The notes: generated by a model from the letters alone, not told the origin. Shown: positions 1 to 5,525, numbered from the stretch's first letter. The stretch: DNA of 5,739 bases from Methanoculleus marisnigri (GCA_002503885.1 DASQ01000105.1:17179-22917); one strand, 5' to 3'. Translations and numbers: made by a program.

Positions 1-1
1 G

Positions 2-553
2 AACGTGACACCGACCCCGACGATGCCAGGGCAGGAGACCATCGACCTCGAGCTGTATGAAGGCTGGAACTTCGTCTCTATCCCGAGACAGCTCTCTGCA
101 GGTAACGACACTGCAGCATCGGTCTTTGGGGATGTGGACACCGATGGACGGCCGATCTACACCTTTACCTCGGCGACCGGCTTCACTCCTCTGGGCGAGA
201 ATGAGACTCTGGAAGTCCTGGAGGGATACTGGGTCTATTCGACCGAGGACACAACCGTGCAGCTGAACCTCAGCACCAACCCGGTGAGGGCCCCTGCAAT
301 GAAGACGCTCACCCCGGGCTGGAATGCCATCGGCTACTCCGACCTGACAGAGCGAACTGCGGATGAGGCGCTCACATCGGTGGAAGACAGCTGGGTCTAT
401 GTCGTCGGTTTCGATGCAGCGAACCAGAGCTACCGGCCAGCGCTCATCAACAACCAGACCGGGGCCCAGGGCGAGAACCAGAGACTCTCCCCGACCGAGG
501 GCTACTGGCTGTTCATGGGCGAGGATGGCAGACTGGCTGCCATCAGCACCTAA
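2..553 (+). CDS. C-terminal part of a surface/secreted protein with two GWN...GYW half-repeats (5' truncated by window)
   Basis: The frame is open to the window edge. The GTG at 5 is most likely an internal Val in an N-V-T-P-T-P-T linker, so this is the tail of a longer protein. Numbering from that GTG codon, two similar modules follow the Thr-Pro linker. Residues 18-79 run from an EGWNFVSIP motif to GYWVYS, and residues 102-171 run from PGWNAIG to GYWLFM. They look like an internal duplication of about 65-80 residues. Five N-glycosylation sequons (N34, N67, N88, N140, N150), an acidic composition and no Cys fit an exposed archaeal cell-surface protein. I recall similar C-terminal modules on Methanomicrobiales surface proteins, but the function is unknown (adhesion or cell-envelope structure is a guess). 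No C-terminal membrane anchor is visible; the protein ends LAAIST. It is convergent with the operon that ends at 673. Confidence 0.8.
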   Translation, partial: NVTPTPTMPGQETIDLELYEGWNFVSIPRQLSAGNDTAASVFGDVDTDGRPIYTFTSATGFTPLGENETLEVLEGYWVYSTEDTTVQLNLSTNPVRAPAMKTLTPGWNAIGYSDLTERTADEALTSVEDSWVYVVGFDAANQSYRPALINNQTGAQGENQRLSPTEGYWLFMGEDGRLAAIST

Positions 554-556
554 CCC

Positions 557-562
557 TTTTTT
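557..562 (+). terminator. T-run just after the surface-protein stop codon
   Basis: Six consecutive T residues begin three bases after the TAA of the surface-protein gene. Archaeal transcription commonly ends at U-rich tracts without a strong hairpin. The position fits, but six T is only modest evidence. Confidence 0.4.
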
Positions 563-617
563 GGCAATTGCGTCGTTGAGTATTTCCGCTGACGGCACCT
601 CACGGTGAGACCGGGTG

Positions 618-639
618 AAAAATGTCCCCTTAAAAGGGG
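618..639 (-). terminator. Hairpin plus T-run terminator for the minus-strand operon
   Basis: On the minus strand, downstream of the last operon gene, CCCCT pairs with AGGGG across a TTTA loop (plus-strand 626-639) and is followed, after ACA, by five T (plus-strand A618-622). A short stem followed by a U-tract is a plausible transcription stop for the five-gene operon. It sits in a 119-bp convergent intergenic region. Confidence 0.5.
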
Positions 640-672
640 GTTAACGCCGGAAACCGTCCCGACGTTGGCCGC

Positions 673-948
673 TCACTCCTGAGCTCCCGTATACTCCCGC
701 ATCAGGGCGTCGCCATAGGATTCTTTCTTCTTCGTCGGGATGTAGTTGAATGCCCCGGCCCGTCTGAGGAGTTCGGCGCGGATCGCGGCATCGTCAGTCA
801 GGTGCAGGTCGCGCACGCCGGCGACGATCATCTCGAGCTGGTTGATGCCGGTCTCTTTTCCGTCCACGAGGACCGTCTTGATCTTGATCGCGTCCGGCCG
901 GATACCGCCGCAGACGGTGCAGTAGTCGCCTTCCTTCTCGTTGGTCAT
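673..948 (-). CDS. Small conserved CxxC protein, last gene of the redox operon
   Basis: This is a 91-residue soluble protein with no signal peptide or membrane segment. A CTVCGG motif (C10, C13) lies near the N-terminus. A predicted alpha/beta body follows, then a conserved-looking FNYIPTKKKESYGDALMREY tail. The CxxC could be a redox disulfide or half of a metal site. I recall similar small methanogen proteins being labelled 'NAC family transcription factor' in public genomes; nothing here supports a DNA-binding role, and I treat that label as unreliable. The ATG is preceded by GGGAGTGA, and that TGA is also the stop of the upstream cupin gene, four bases away. This points to translational coupling in one mRNA. 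Its job is unknown; a redox or metal partner of the NapH-like protein is inference from position only. Confidence 0.8.
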   Translation of the reverse strand: MTNEKEGDYCTVCGGIRPDAIKIKTVLVDGKETGINQLEMIVAGVRDLHLTDDAAIRAELLRRAGAFNYIPTKKKESYGDALMREYTGAQE

Positions 949-952
949 CTGC

Positions 953-1288
953 TCACTCCCGGATCATCGTCAGCGACATCTTGAACCGGGTTATGGCCGA
1001 GAGGGCGTGGGGGACGTTTGCCGGGAAGATGATCGTCTCGCCCTCGCCCATATGGTGCGTCTCGCCCGCGACCCAGACCTCGCACTCCCCGTCGAGGATC
1101 GTCACCACCGCGTCGTAGGGCGCGGTATGCTCCGAGAGCCCCTCGTCCCCGTCGAACGAGAAGAGGGTGATGCTCCCTGCCGGCTTATTGACGACCATCC
1201 TGCTTGCCACGGTCCCGTCCTGGTAGGCGACGAGGTCCGCCAGCCGGAGGACTTTTCCCCGTAACTCCGCACGCTTCTCTTCAGACAT
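953..1288 (-). CDS. Small cupin-domain protein (cupin B of the operon)
   Basis: This is a 111-residue single-domain cupin. Cupin motif 1 is degenerate: G50, H54-T-A-P-Y-D59, then the ILDGE turn at 65-68. Motif 2 runs G83...P89-A-N-V-P-H94. The usual HxH pair is reduced to one His (H54, with Ala at 56) and the motif-1 Glu is replaced by Asp59. A non-standard metal site built from H54, D59 and H94, or a pure ligand-binding role, is therefore possible. It has no signal peptide, so it is probably cytoplasmic. The ATG overlaps the end of the upstream NapH-like gene by eight bases, and AAGGTTAG upstream may serve as ribosome site. Such short cupins bind small molecules or metals or act as sensors; I cannot name a substrate. 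Confidence 0.85.
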   Translation of the reverse strand: MSEEKRAELRGKVLRLADLVAYQDGTVASRMVVNKPAGSITLFSFDGDEGLSEHTAPYDAVVTILDGECEVWVAGETHHMGEGETIIFPANVPHALSAITRFKMSLTMIRE

Positions 1289-2099
1289 GATCTAACCTTT
1301 CAGTGGTATTACTTCGTTCTTCCACGGGCAATCTACTTTTCGCATTCGCCCGGCCATATACGAGAGCCCCTTCCACCGGGCAGGCCTCCGTGCACCGGCC
1401 GCAGAGGTAGCATTCCCCGAGGCCGGCGGCGGGGTTCGCCTCCCCGGTCGGGCATGCCCGTTCGCACTTCCGGCATCCTATGCAGGCGTCCGTCCGCCGG
1501 AGCCGGTAGAGGCTCTTTGACGCCGCCGGGGCGAGGAGGGCGCCGTACGGGCAGGCGTAGCGGCAGAACGGCCGGTAGACGGCGGTGGAGAGGAGGACGA
1601 TCGAAAGAAAGACGAAAAACGATATGTTCGCGACGGCGAGGTGGAAGAATGCCGGGAGACCTATGAGTCCAAGGAGGTTCACCGAGAGCCCGAGCCCGGC
1701 GGCGAGGAAGACGACGAAGACGCCAGCCCTGACCGCCACCGGGACACGGCTCTCGGTGTTGCTGTGTTTGTTCACCGGCACGAGGTACATGAGTTCCTGG
1801 ACGGCTCCCACCGGGCAGACCTGGCCGCAGACGACCCGGCCGAATGCGAGGGCGAGGATGATGAAGGCGAGAAGCCCTATAAGTGCCGCAGGGAGCGCCG
1901 CCGCATCCCGGAGGACGACCATCTGCAGCTGATACGGGAAGACCGGCGCAAAGACCAGGAACCCGAGGAGTGCCGAGACGATGAGGAACGGCACTGCACG
2001 CCAGCGGGTGAACCGGCCGGAGTACCAGAGCCAGGCGAGGGCGACAAATGCGAGGATGCCGTATATGAAGCCTACGTACGGTGGGATCGACTCGACCAT
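1281..2099 (-). CDS. NapH/CcoG-like membrane 4Fe-4S electron-transfer protein
   Basis: This is a 272-residue integral membrane iron-sulfur protein. Hydrophobic segments lie near residues 9-26, 36-52, 68-88, 122-147 and 152-172. Two NapH-type CxxxCP motifs sit at segment ends, at C91/C95 (CGQVCPVGA) and C179/C183 (CRYACPYGA). The C-terminal domain has two classic ferredoxin clusters: C206-xx-C209-xx-C212-xxx-C216-P and C230-xx-C233-xx-C236-xxx-C240-P. Proteins of this type (NapH, CcoG/RdxA, NosR C-terminus) move electrons between a membrane pool and soluble Fe-S partners. No nap, nos or cco partner is present, so the specific symbol napH is not justified. It follows cupin A by 7 nt and overlaps cupin B by 8 bp, so it is firmly in the operon. 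The Shine-Dalgarno is weak (GTGAGAG). It is the likely functional core of the cluster (inference). Confidence 0.9.
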   Translation of the reverse strand: MVESIPPYVGFIYGILAFVALAWLWYSGRFTRWRAVPFLIVSALLGFLVFAPVFPYQLQMVVLRDAAALPAALIGLLAFIILALAFGRVVCGQVCPVGAVQELMYLVPVNKHSNTESRVPVAVRAGVFVVFLAAGLGLSVNLLGLIGLPAFFHLAVANISFFVFLSIVLLSTAVYRPFCRYACPYGALLAPAASKSLYRLRRTDACIGCRKCERACPTGEANPAAGLGECYLCGRCTEACPVEGALVYGRANAKSRLPVEERSNTTERLDHV

Positions 2100-2106
2100 T
2101 ATACTC

Positions 2107-2445
2107 TCACAGCAGTCTCGTCCCGGTCGTCGGCCGCGGGACCTTCACCACGAGCACCCGGAAGGTGCGGTCGCTCTCGTTGATCCAGCGGTGCGGGATC
2201 TTCGCCGGGCTCTCGACCAGATAGTCCGCCCCGACCTCTGCGCGCTCATCCCCGATCTCGACGGTCCCGGTCCCTTCGAGGACGTAGAAGAAGACGTCCA
2301 CCGGGGTTATGTGCTTCTTGAGCGATTCGCCGGGGGCGAGCGTGATCACCACCGCAGTCGCATGCTCGGTATCGTAGACCTTCCGGGCGTCGACATGGTG
2401 CGGGTTCTCGCCGATTGGTTCCTTTGCTACATCAACGATTTTCAT
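2107..2445 (-). CDS. Small cupin-domain protein (cupin A of the operon)
   Basis: This is a single-domain cupin of 112 residues. Motif 1 is PGESLKKH45-ITPVD50...FYVLEG58. Motif 2 is G72...SPAKIPH85-RWIN89. H45 and H85 are retained; the second His of HxH is Thr47 and the motif-1 Glu position is Asp50, so the metal site is atypical, as in the other cupin of this operon. An in-frame ATG nine bases upstream (2454) would add three residues, but it lies inside the GGAGATGA ribosome site that fits the ATG at 2445 with 5-nt spacing. I therefore chose 2445. The protein looks cytoplasmic. It begins 30 nt after the DUF2115 gene and ends 7 nt before the NapH-like gene. A sensor, ligand-binding or small enzyme role is possible; the substrate is unknown. 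Confidence 0.85.
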   Translation of the reverse strand: MKIVDVAKEPIGENPHHVDARKVYDTEHATAVVITLAPGESLKKHITPVDVFFYVLEGTGTVEIGDERAEVGADYLVESPAKIPHRWINESDRTFRVLVVKVPRPTTGTRLL

Positions 2446-2450
2446 CGTGT

Positions 2451-2458
2451 TCATCTCC
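2451..2458 (-). promoter_or_regulatory. Shine-Dalgarno that decides the cupin A start
   Basis: The minus strand reads GGAGATGA, one mismatch from GGAGGTGA, the complement of the archaeal 16S rRNA tail. It ends five bases before the ATG at 2445 and overlaps the alternative ATG at 2454, which favours the shorter protein. Confidence 0.6.
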
Positions 2459-2475
2459 AGAGGTTATCATGGCAC

Positions 2476-3258
2476 TCATCCCTTATAATTCGTCCAGTAG
2501 TTCGCGAGGCTTTCCCGCTGCCTTTGTTCCCGGCGGCGGGCCCGCATCTCCGGGTAGGTCGGTTCCGTGCTCTGGGCCGCCGGACAGTAGGGGCAGAGGG
2601 CGTAGGGCACGTCGTCGGCCATATCCCTGGCCGGGCAGAGGTAGGCCCCCTCCCACTCGTCGACGATCTGCCCGCCGGGAAACGGGGTGCCGACCGGGTG
2701 GGCGGGCTCTTCCTGGACGAAGATCGTGAACGCAGAGAGGAGGTACTTCAGGTAGAGGTCCCGGGGGTCCTTCTCCCGTGCCTTTGCGGTGCAGGCCTCC
2801 GCCACCATTGAGCAGTAGGCGTCGAGCGCCGGGTCCGGGGGCTCGTCCATCCGCTGGCCGCCGCCGTTCCGGGAGAGGAGGAGGAGGCGGTGATGCGCTG
2901 AAAAGATCTCTTCCCTGACGCTTTCTAGGAGACGGTCGCGGTAACCCTCCGGGAGGTGGCTGACCTTCCGTTCGAACCTGGCATTCATCGCCTCGAGGTC
3001 GTGCAGGTCGAATGCCGCTACTTCGCCAGCGATGATCCGGAGGAGGTCTCCCTTCGTCTCCGCCCCCTGCATCCGGCGGCACGCCGTCCTGATGGCCTCC
3101 GCCGATCCTGGCTCCTCGTGCTCTCCCTCCTCCCCGGAATCTCCGGCGAAGGTGTTGATGAGGAGTGAGCAGACCTCGCCGGGGCCGGCTCCGGGTGGGT
3201 CGCGGCCTTCCCGGCCGATGAGCTGCCGGATACACGCGAGGATCGTTACGAGCCGCAT
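2476..3258 (-). CDS. DUF2115 / UPF0305 family protein, first gene of the operon
   Basis: This is a 260-residue protein of unknown function, recognised by its C-terminal signature. A helical segment with DLYLKYLLSAFTIFV leads to a TPFPGGQIV motif and a Cys cluster C208-x13-C222-xx-C225 (LCP...ALCPYCPAAQ) that could bind a metal or Fe-S centre. This matches my memory of DUF2115, a family known mainly from methanogens. An acidic, Gly-rich stretch near residues 39-55 looks like a flexible loop. It has no signal peptide or membrane helix. Start choice: ATG 3258 is preferred to ATG 3285 because the shared TTAAAC promoter element at about 3300-3305 would place transcription start downstream of 3285. 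There is no good ribosome site for either (GGAG lies 13 nt upstream of 3258), so the start is uncertain. The gene is divergent from the TrmB-type regulator. Confidence 0.75.
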   Translation of the reverse strand: MRLVTILACIRQLIGREGRDPPGAGPGEVCSLLINTFAGDSGEEGEHEEPGSAEAIRTACRRMQGAETKGDLLRIIAGEVAAFDLHDLEAMNARFERKVSHLPEGYRDRLLESVREEIFSAHHRLLLLSRNGGGQRMDEPPDPALDAYCSMVAEACTAKAREKDPRDLYLKYLLSAFTIFVQEEPAHPVGTPFPGGQIVDEWEGAYLCPARDMADDVPYALCPYCPAAQSTEPTYPEMRARRREQRQRESLANYWTNYKG

Positions 3259-3332
3259 GGTCCCATCTGTTCTCCGGATGAGCATGGGACGCGGGAAGGT
3301 TTAACTCTCGTGTAACTCTCATAGTAACAAGA
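3259..3332. promoter_or_regulatory. Divergent promoter/operator between operon and TrmB-type regulator
   Basis: These 74 bases separate the two divergent genes. TAACTCTC occurs at 3302-3309 and again at 3313-3320, exactly 11 bp apart. A third TAAC begins at 3325 (inside GTAAC, which also occurs at 3312). Repeats on one face of the helix suggest a regulator-binding site, and the obvious candidate is the adjacent TrmB-type protein. A TTTAAC element at about 3300-3305 lies roughly 28-33 bp before the regulator ATG, as expected for a TATA box driving a leaderless mRNA; the regulator has no Shine-Dalgarno. Its complement could serve the operon. Promoter assignments are inferred from position only. 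Confidence 0.5.
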
Positions 3333-4166
3333 ATGGACGACCTTGTCCGGAACCTCACAGCGCTCGGGCTGACGGAGTACGAAGCCCGGGTCTACGCCGC
3401 CCTCGTCGGCATCGGGGAGGGGAGCGCACGCCAGGTCCACGAGGTGAGCGCCGTCCCGCGTCCGAGGGTCTACGACATCGCCGAAGGGCTTGCCGGCCGG
3501 GGGTTCATCACCGTCCGGCGGGGGGAGCACCCCCACGTCTATATCCCGGCCGAGCCCGCCATCGTCATCCACCACTTAACGAGCGCCGTCGATGCTGCGG
3601 CGACAGCGGCGGTGCAGGGTCTCGATGCCCTCTCGCTCGACGCCCGGTCGAAGAATTCGCCGATCCGGTACGTGCAGGGCGAGTGGAGCATCCGGCGCCA
3701 CGCAGAGTCGCTTGCCGCGGGCGTCACCCGCGACCTTGCGGTCGTCTGCCTGGACTACGGGCAGATCGGTGAATTCGCCCGGTTGATCGCCGATGCGTCG
3801 CGTGACCACCCGGTGAGCGTCCTCCTCCCGAACGGGATGCACGGGATCAGAAAGCCGCTCGGGAACGCATCGCTCTACGTTCCGAAACCGTTCTGCACCT
3901 TCTTCCAGGAGAATATATTCGATAAAGTCTACTCCGGCCCGCTCTCGGTGGACGGGTCGGCGTTCCTGCTCGAGTACATCTTCATTGCCGACGACCGGGT
4001 CTGTATGATCGTCTACCTCGAGGACGCCGTCCGCAACGCCGTCGTGATCACCCTCCCGTTCATCACCTGCGTCCAGAGGCAGTTCGTCAACAGGATGATC
4101 GCAAGCGCCGATTGCATCAGCGGCCCGGGGGAAGCCGGCACAGAGGCACGGCCTTCCGCCACGTAA
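3333..4166 (+). CDS. TrmB-family transcriptional regulator
   Basis: This is a 277-residue protein with an N-terminal winged helix-turn-helix. LGLTEYEARVYAALV (11-25) is followed by SARQVHEVSAVPRPRVYDIAEGL (31-53) and GFITVRRGEHPHVYIP (57-72), the typical order of TrmB proteins, in which residues 35-53 hold the recognition helix. A helical linker (75-105) is followed by a C-terminal effector/dimer domain (about 110-255) of mixed alpha/beta pattern. TrmB itself senses sugars, but methanogen members answer other, mostly unknown signals, so I do not assign a ligand. Cys residues at 139, 188, 224, 246 and 261 leave room for redox sensing (speculative). No Shine-Dalgarno precedes the ATG, so the message may be leaderless. 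Divergent placement suggests it controls the five-gene operon and itself. It ends 14 bp from the convergent reductase-like gene. Confidence 0.88.
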   Translation: MDDLVRNLTALGLTEYEARVYAALVGIGEGSARQVHEVSAVPRPRVYDIAEGLAGRGFITVRRGEHPHVYIPAEPAIVIHHLTSAVDAAATAAVQGLDALSLDARSKNSPIRYVQGEWSIRRHAESLAAGVTRDLAVVCLDYGQIGEFARLIADASRDHPVSVLLPNGMHGIRKPLGNASLYVPKPFCTFFQENIFDKVYSGPLSVDGSAFLLEYIFIADDRVCMIVYLEDAVRNAVVITLPFITCVQRQFVNRMIASADCISGPGEAGTEARPSAT

Positions 4167-4180
4167 CCCCTTGCCTGCCC

Positions 4181-4875
4181 CTACCCGGAGCGGGCGGAGT
4201 CCAGCGGCATGTAGGGTGCGAAGGTCAGAACGTCCTTTCTGACGGCATCGAACCCGACCCGCTCGACGAATCGTGCGGTCCGTTCTCCCGGTTTGGCGTT
4301 CTCCCGGTAGTACTCCAGGAGCCGGCGGACCAGATCGAGGGCCTGCTCTTTCGTGAGGTCTTTTGCGGCGACATCGCCGATCCGCGGACGCCCGCCGGAG
4401 TTGCCCCCGAAGATGACCGTCCAGCCTTTCGCGTTCCCGACGATCCCGATATCCCGGAGGTAACTCTCGCCGCAGCACCGGGGGCACCCGGAGATCCCCA
4501 TCTTGACCTTTGCCGGCAGGTTCATGTCCAGATACAGGTTCTCGACCTCGAGCCCGAGGCTAAGGGAGTCCTGCTTGCCGTATTTGCAGGTCACCGTCCC
4601 GGACATGCCTGAACATAGTGGACGCAGGGCGCGGTCGCCTGCCCGACAGTCATCCCGAGTTCGTTCCATATGCTATCGACGTCCTCTTCCTTGATGCCCA
4701 CGAACACCATCCGTTGCCCTGACGTCATCTTGATGACGGGGATGTCGTAGCGCCTGACGACCTTGATGATGCTCTCCAGGTGCTCTGGGCTGACGATTCC
4801 GGCGGGCGTTCTCGGCACGATCGCGTATGATGTGCCGTCTCTCTGGAGGATCGCTCCTCTGGGTCCGTTTTCCAT
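4181..4875 (-). pseudogene. Sulfite/nitrite reductase-like siroheme-4Fe-4S protein, frameshifted in the cofactor motif
   Basis: Two overlapping frames together encode one protein of about 231 residues, close to the length of small Dsr-like (Dsr-LP) proteins of methanogens. The first frame (from ATG 4875) holds a ferredoxin-like half-domain (about 25-75, with TSGQRM) and reaches CVHYVQACPG, then hits TGA at 4593-4591. The second frame carries TVTCKYGKQDSLSLG, GISGCPRCCGES (C131-x3-C135), the GGNSGGRPRIGD loop and a helical tail. One added base at 4598-4600 restores C91-PGTVT-C97, the CX5C...CX3C ligand set for the coupled 4Fe-4S/siroheme. The family reduces sulfite or nitrite, or has unknown roles. 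No ferredoxin insert is seen, so an outside electron donor is needed. It may be a true pseudogene, a programmed frameshift or a sequencing error; the otherwise intact sequence argues against old decay. Confidence 0.85.
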
Positions 4876-4882
4876 GCTCTTG

Positions 4883-4889
4883 TCACCTC
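4883..4889 (-). promoter_or_regulatory. Strong Shine-Dalgarno of the reductase-like gene
   Basis: The minus strand reads GAGGTGA, a perfect complement of the archaeal 16S rRNA tail, seven bases before the ATG at 4875. It fixes the start there rather than at the upstream in-frame ATG 4923. It is the best ribosome site in the window, which suggests the gene was recently functional. Confidence 0.7.
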
Positions 4890-4908
4890 TCCGGCAGCGT
4901 CGGGTGCA

Positions 4909-4937
4909 CCGGATATGATTCACCCATCGGAATCCGG
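4909..4937. repeat. Inverted repeat upstream of the reductase-like gene
   Basis: CCGGAT (4909-4914) and ATCCGG (4932-4937) are inverted, and GATTC/GAATC form a second inverted pair in between. The site lies 34-62 bp upstream of the reductase-like ATG, beside a weak TATA-like ATCATATC on the minus strand. It could be an operator or a chance palindrome. Confidence 0.3.
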
Positions 4938-4975
4938 AGGGAAAATCGTGCTGTCACTCTGCGAGGTACACCCGC

Positions 4976-5241
4976 TCAGGGATCCCCGTACGGCCCTTCG
5001 CTCCGCGAGCGGAAGCGCCAGAGCAGTACGATTACTGCCAGGAGCACGATGTTCGCGGCGAGCAGGGGCAGGTTTTCGGGGTTCCCCGCGTAGGCGAGGA
5101 GGCCGACCGGGAAGAGTGTTGCGGAGATGACGGCGGTCAGCACGGAGGCGGCAAGGAATATCGGGAAGGTCTGCTCGTAGTGTAAACGGCGGGATACTTT
5201 TCCCCAGAAGTGGCGGAATAATTTTCCCCACCTGTCTTCAT
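4976..5241 (-). CDS. Small two-helix membrane protein, start disrupted by an apparent frameshift
   Basis: An open frame ends with TGA at 4978-4976 and runs back to an in-frame TGA at 5257-5255 with no usable start codon before the first helix. The product reads ...KLFRHFWGKVSRRLHYEQ (basic, cytoplasmic), helix 1 (TFPIFLAASVLTAVISATLF), a short AYAGNPENLP loop, helix 2 (LLAANIVLLAVIVLLW) and a basic tail RFRSRSEGPYGDP. Two hydrophobic helices flanked by basic ends are unlikely by chance. ATG 5241 (or 5253) lies in another frame; one extra G in the four-G run (plus-strand C5226-5229) would give MKTGGGKLFRHFWGKV and an intact protein of about 89 residues. I do not recognise the family. It lies about 100 bp upstream of the reductase-like gene, same strand. 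It may be broken by the neighbouring IS relic or by a base-call error. Confidence 0.6.
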
Positions 5242-5254
5242 AATCCTTTCCATA

Positions 5255-5431
5255 TCATCCCGGGAGCGTATGGGAGAAGAGCCCCTGCTTCCGCCGCTCT
5301 TTCAGTCGGTAACTATCTCCTTTGATGTTGATTGTGGTGCAGTGATGGAGAATCCGATCCAAGACTGCAGCAGCGATGATATGATCACCGAAGATCTGTC
5401 GAATAGGGAGAAGCCCAAACTCCCGGAAAAG
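5255..5431 (-). pseudogene. istB: Relic of IS21-family istB (C-terminal 58 codons)
   Basis: This minus-strand frame encodes ...FREFGLLPIRQIFGDHIIAAAVLDRI, then LHHCTTINIKGDSYRLKER and RKQGLF, ending at TGA 5257-5255. The pattern FGD-x-IIAAAVLDR-x-x-HH-x-TTINIKG-x-SYRLKERRK is the characteristic C-terminus of IstB, the ATP-binding transposition helper of IS21-family elements. The intact protein is about 250 residues; here a TAA at 5434-5432 and loss of similarity upstream leave only the tail, without the Walker motifs or an istA partner. It is therefore a dead fragment. It shares the reading frame of the downstream membrane-protein frame, separated only by its own stop codon. The plus-strand frame across the same bases is its antisense shadow. 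Confidence 0.82.
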
Positions 5432-5525
5432 TTAGGCGCATTGTTCCACCAATCCCGTGATAAATCTCTTTTTTTCGGAAATATCTCTGTAATCCTATTA
5501 GAATCGAAAGGCCAAGCGGATCGCA

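Noticed and set aside
673..948. Naming the small CxxC protein a NAC-family transcription factor
   Set aside because: I recall that label from public annotations of similar proteins, but the sequence shows no NAC or DNA-binding features.
1281..2099. Assigning napH as gene symbol
   Set aside because: The motif set is shared by NapH, CcoG and NosR-type proteins, and no nap genes are nearby.
1641..2811. Long plus-strand open frames across the NapH-like gene, cupin A and the DUF2115 gene
   Set aside because: They are antisense to clear protein families and are rich in Arg, Pro, Glu and Asp, as expected of shadows in GC-rich codons. They have no domains.
2483..3358. 291-codon minus-strand frame overlapping the DUF2115 gene
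   Set aside because: It is an Arg/Pro-rich frame-shifted copy of the DUF2115 coding bases; DUF2115 has the recognisable FPGG and Cys motifs.
3576..4487. 303-codon minus-strand frame opposite the TrmB-type gene
   Set aside because: It is antisense to a well-supported regulator, Arg/Gly-rich, without motif, and runs into the reductase-like gene in the wrong frame.
4591..4610. Canonical -1 programmed frameshift signal
   Set aside because: No X-XXY-YYZ slippery heptamer is present at the shift and I saw no obvious downstream pseudoknot. Kept only as a possibility under the frameshift finding.
4112..4612. Plus-strand frame opposite the reductase-like gene
   Set aside because: It is the antisense shadow of the siroheme domain and has no ribosome site or family pattern.
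4920..5231. 103-codon GTG-start minus-strand frame over the membrane-protein region
   Set aside because: It is Arg/Pro-rich and without structure, while the neighbouring frame gives two clean membrane helices with basic flanks.
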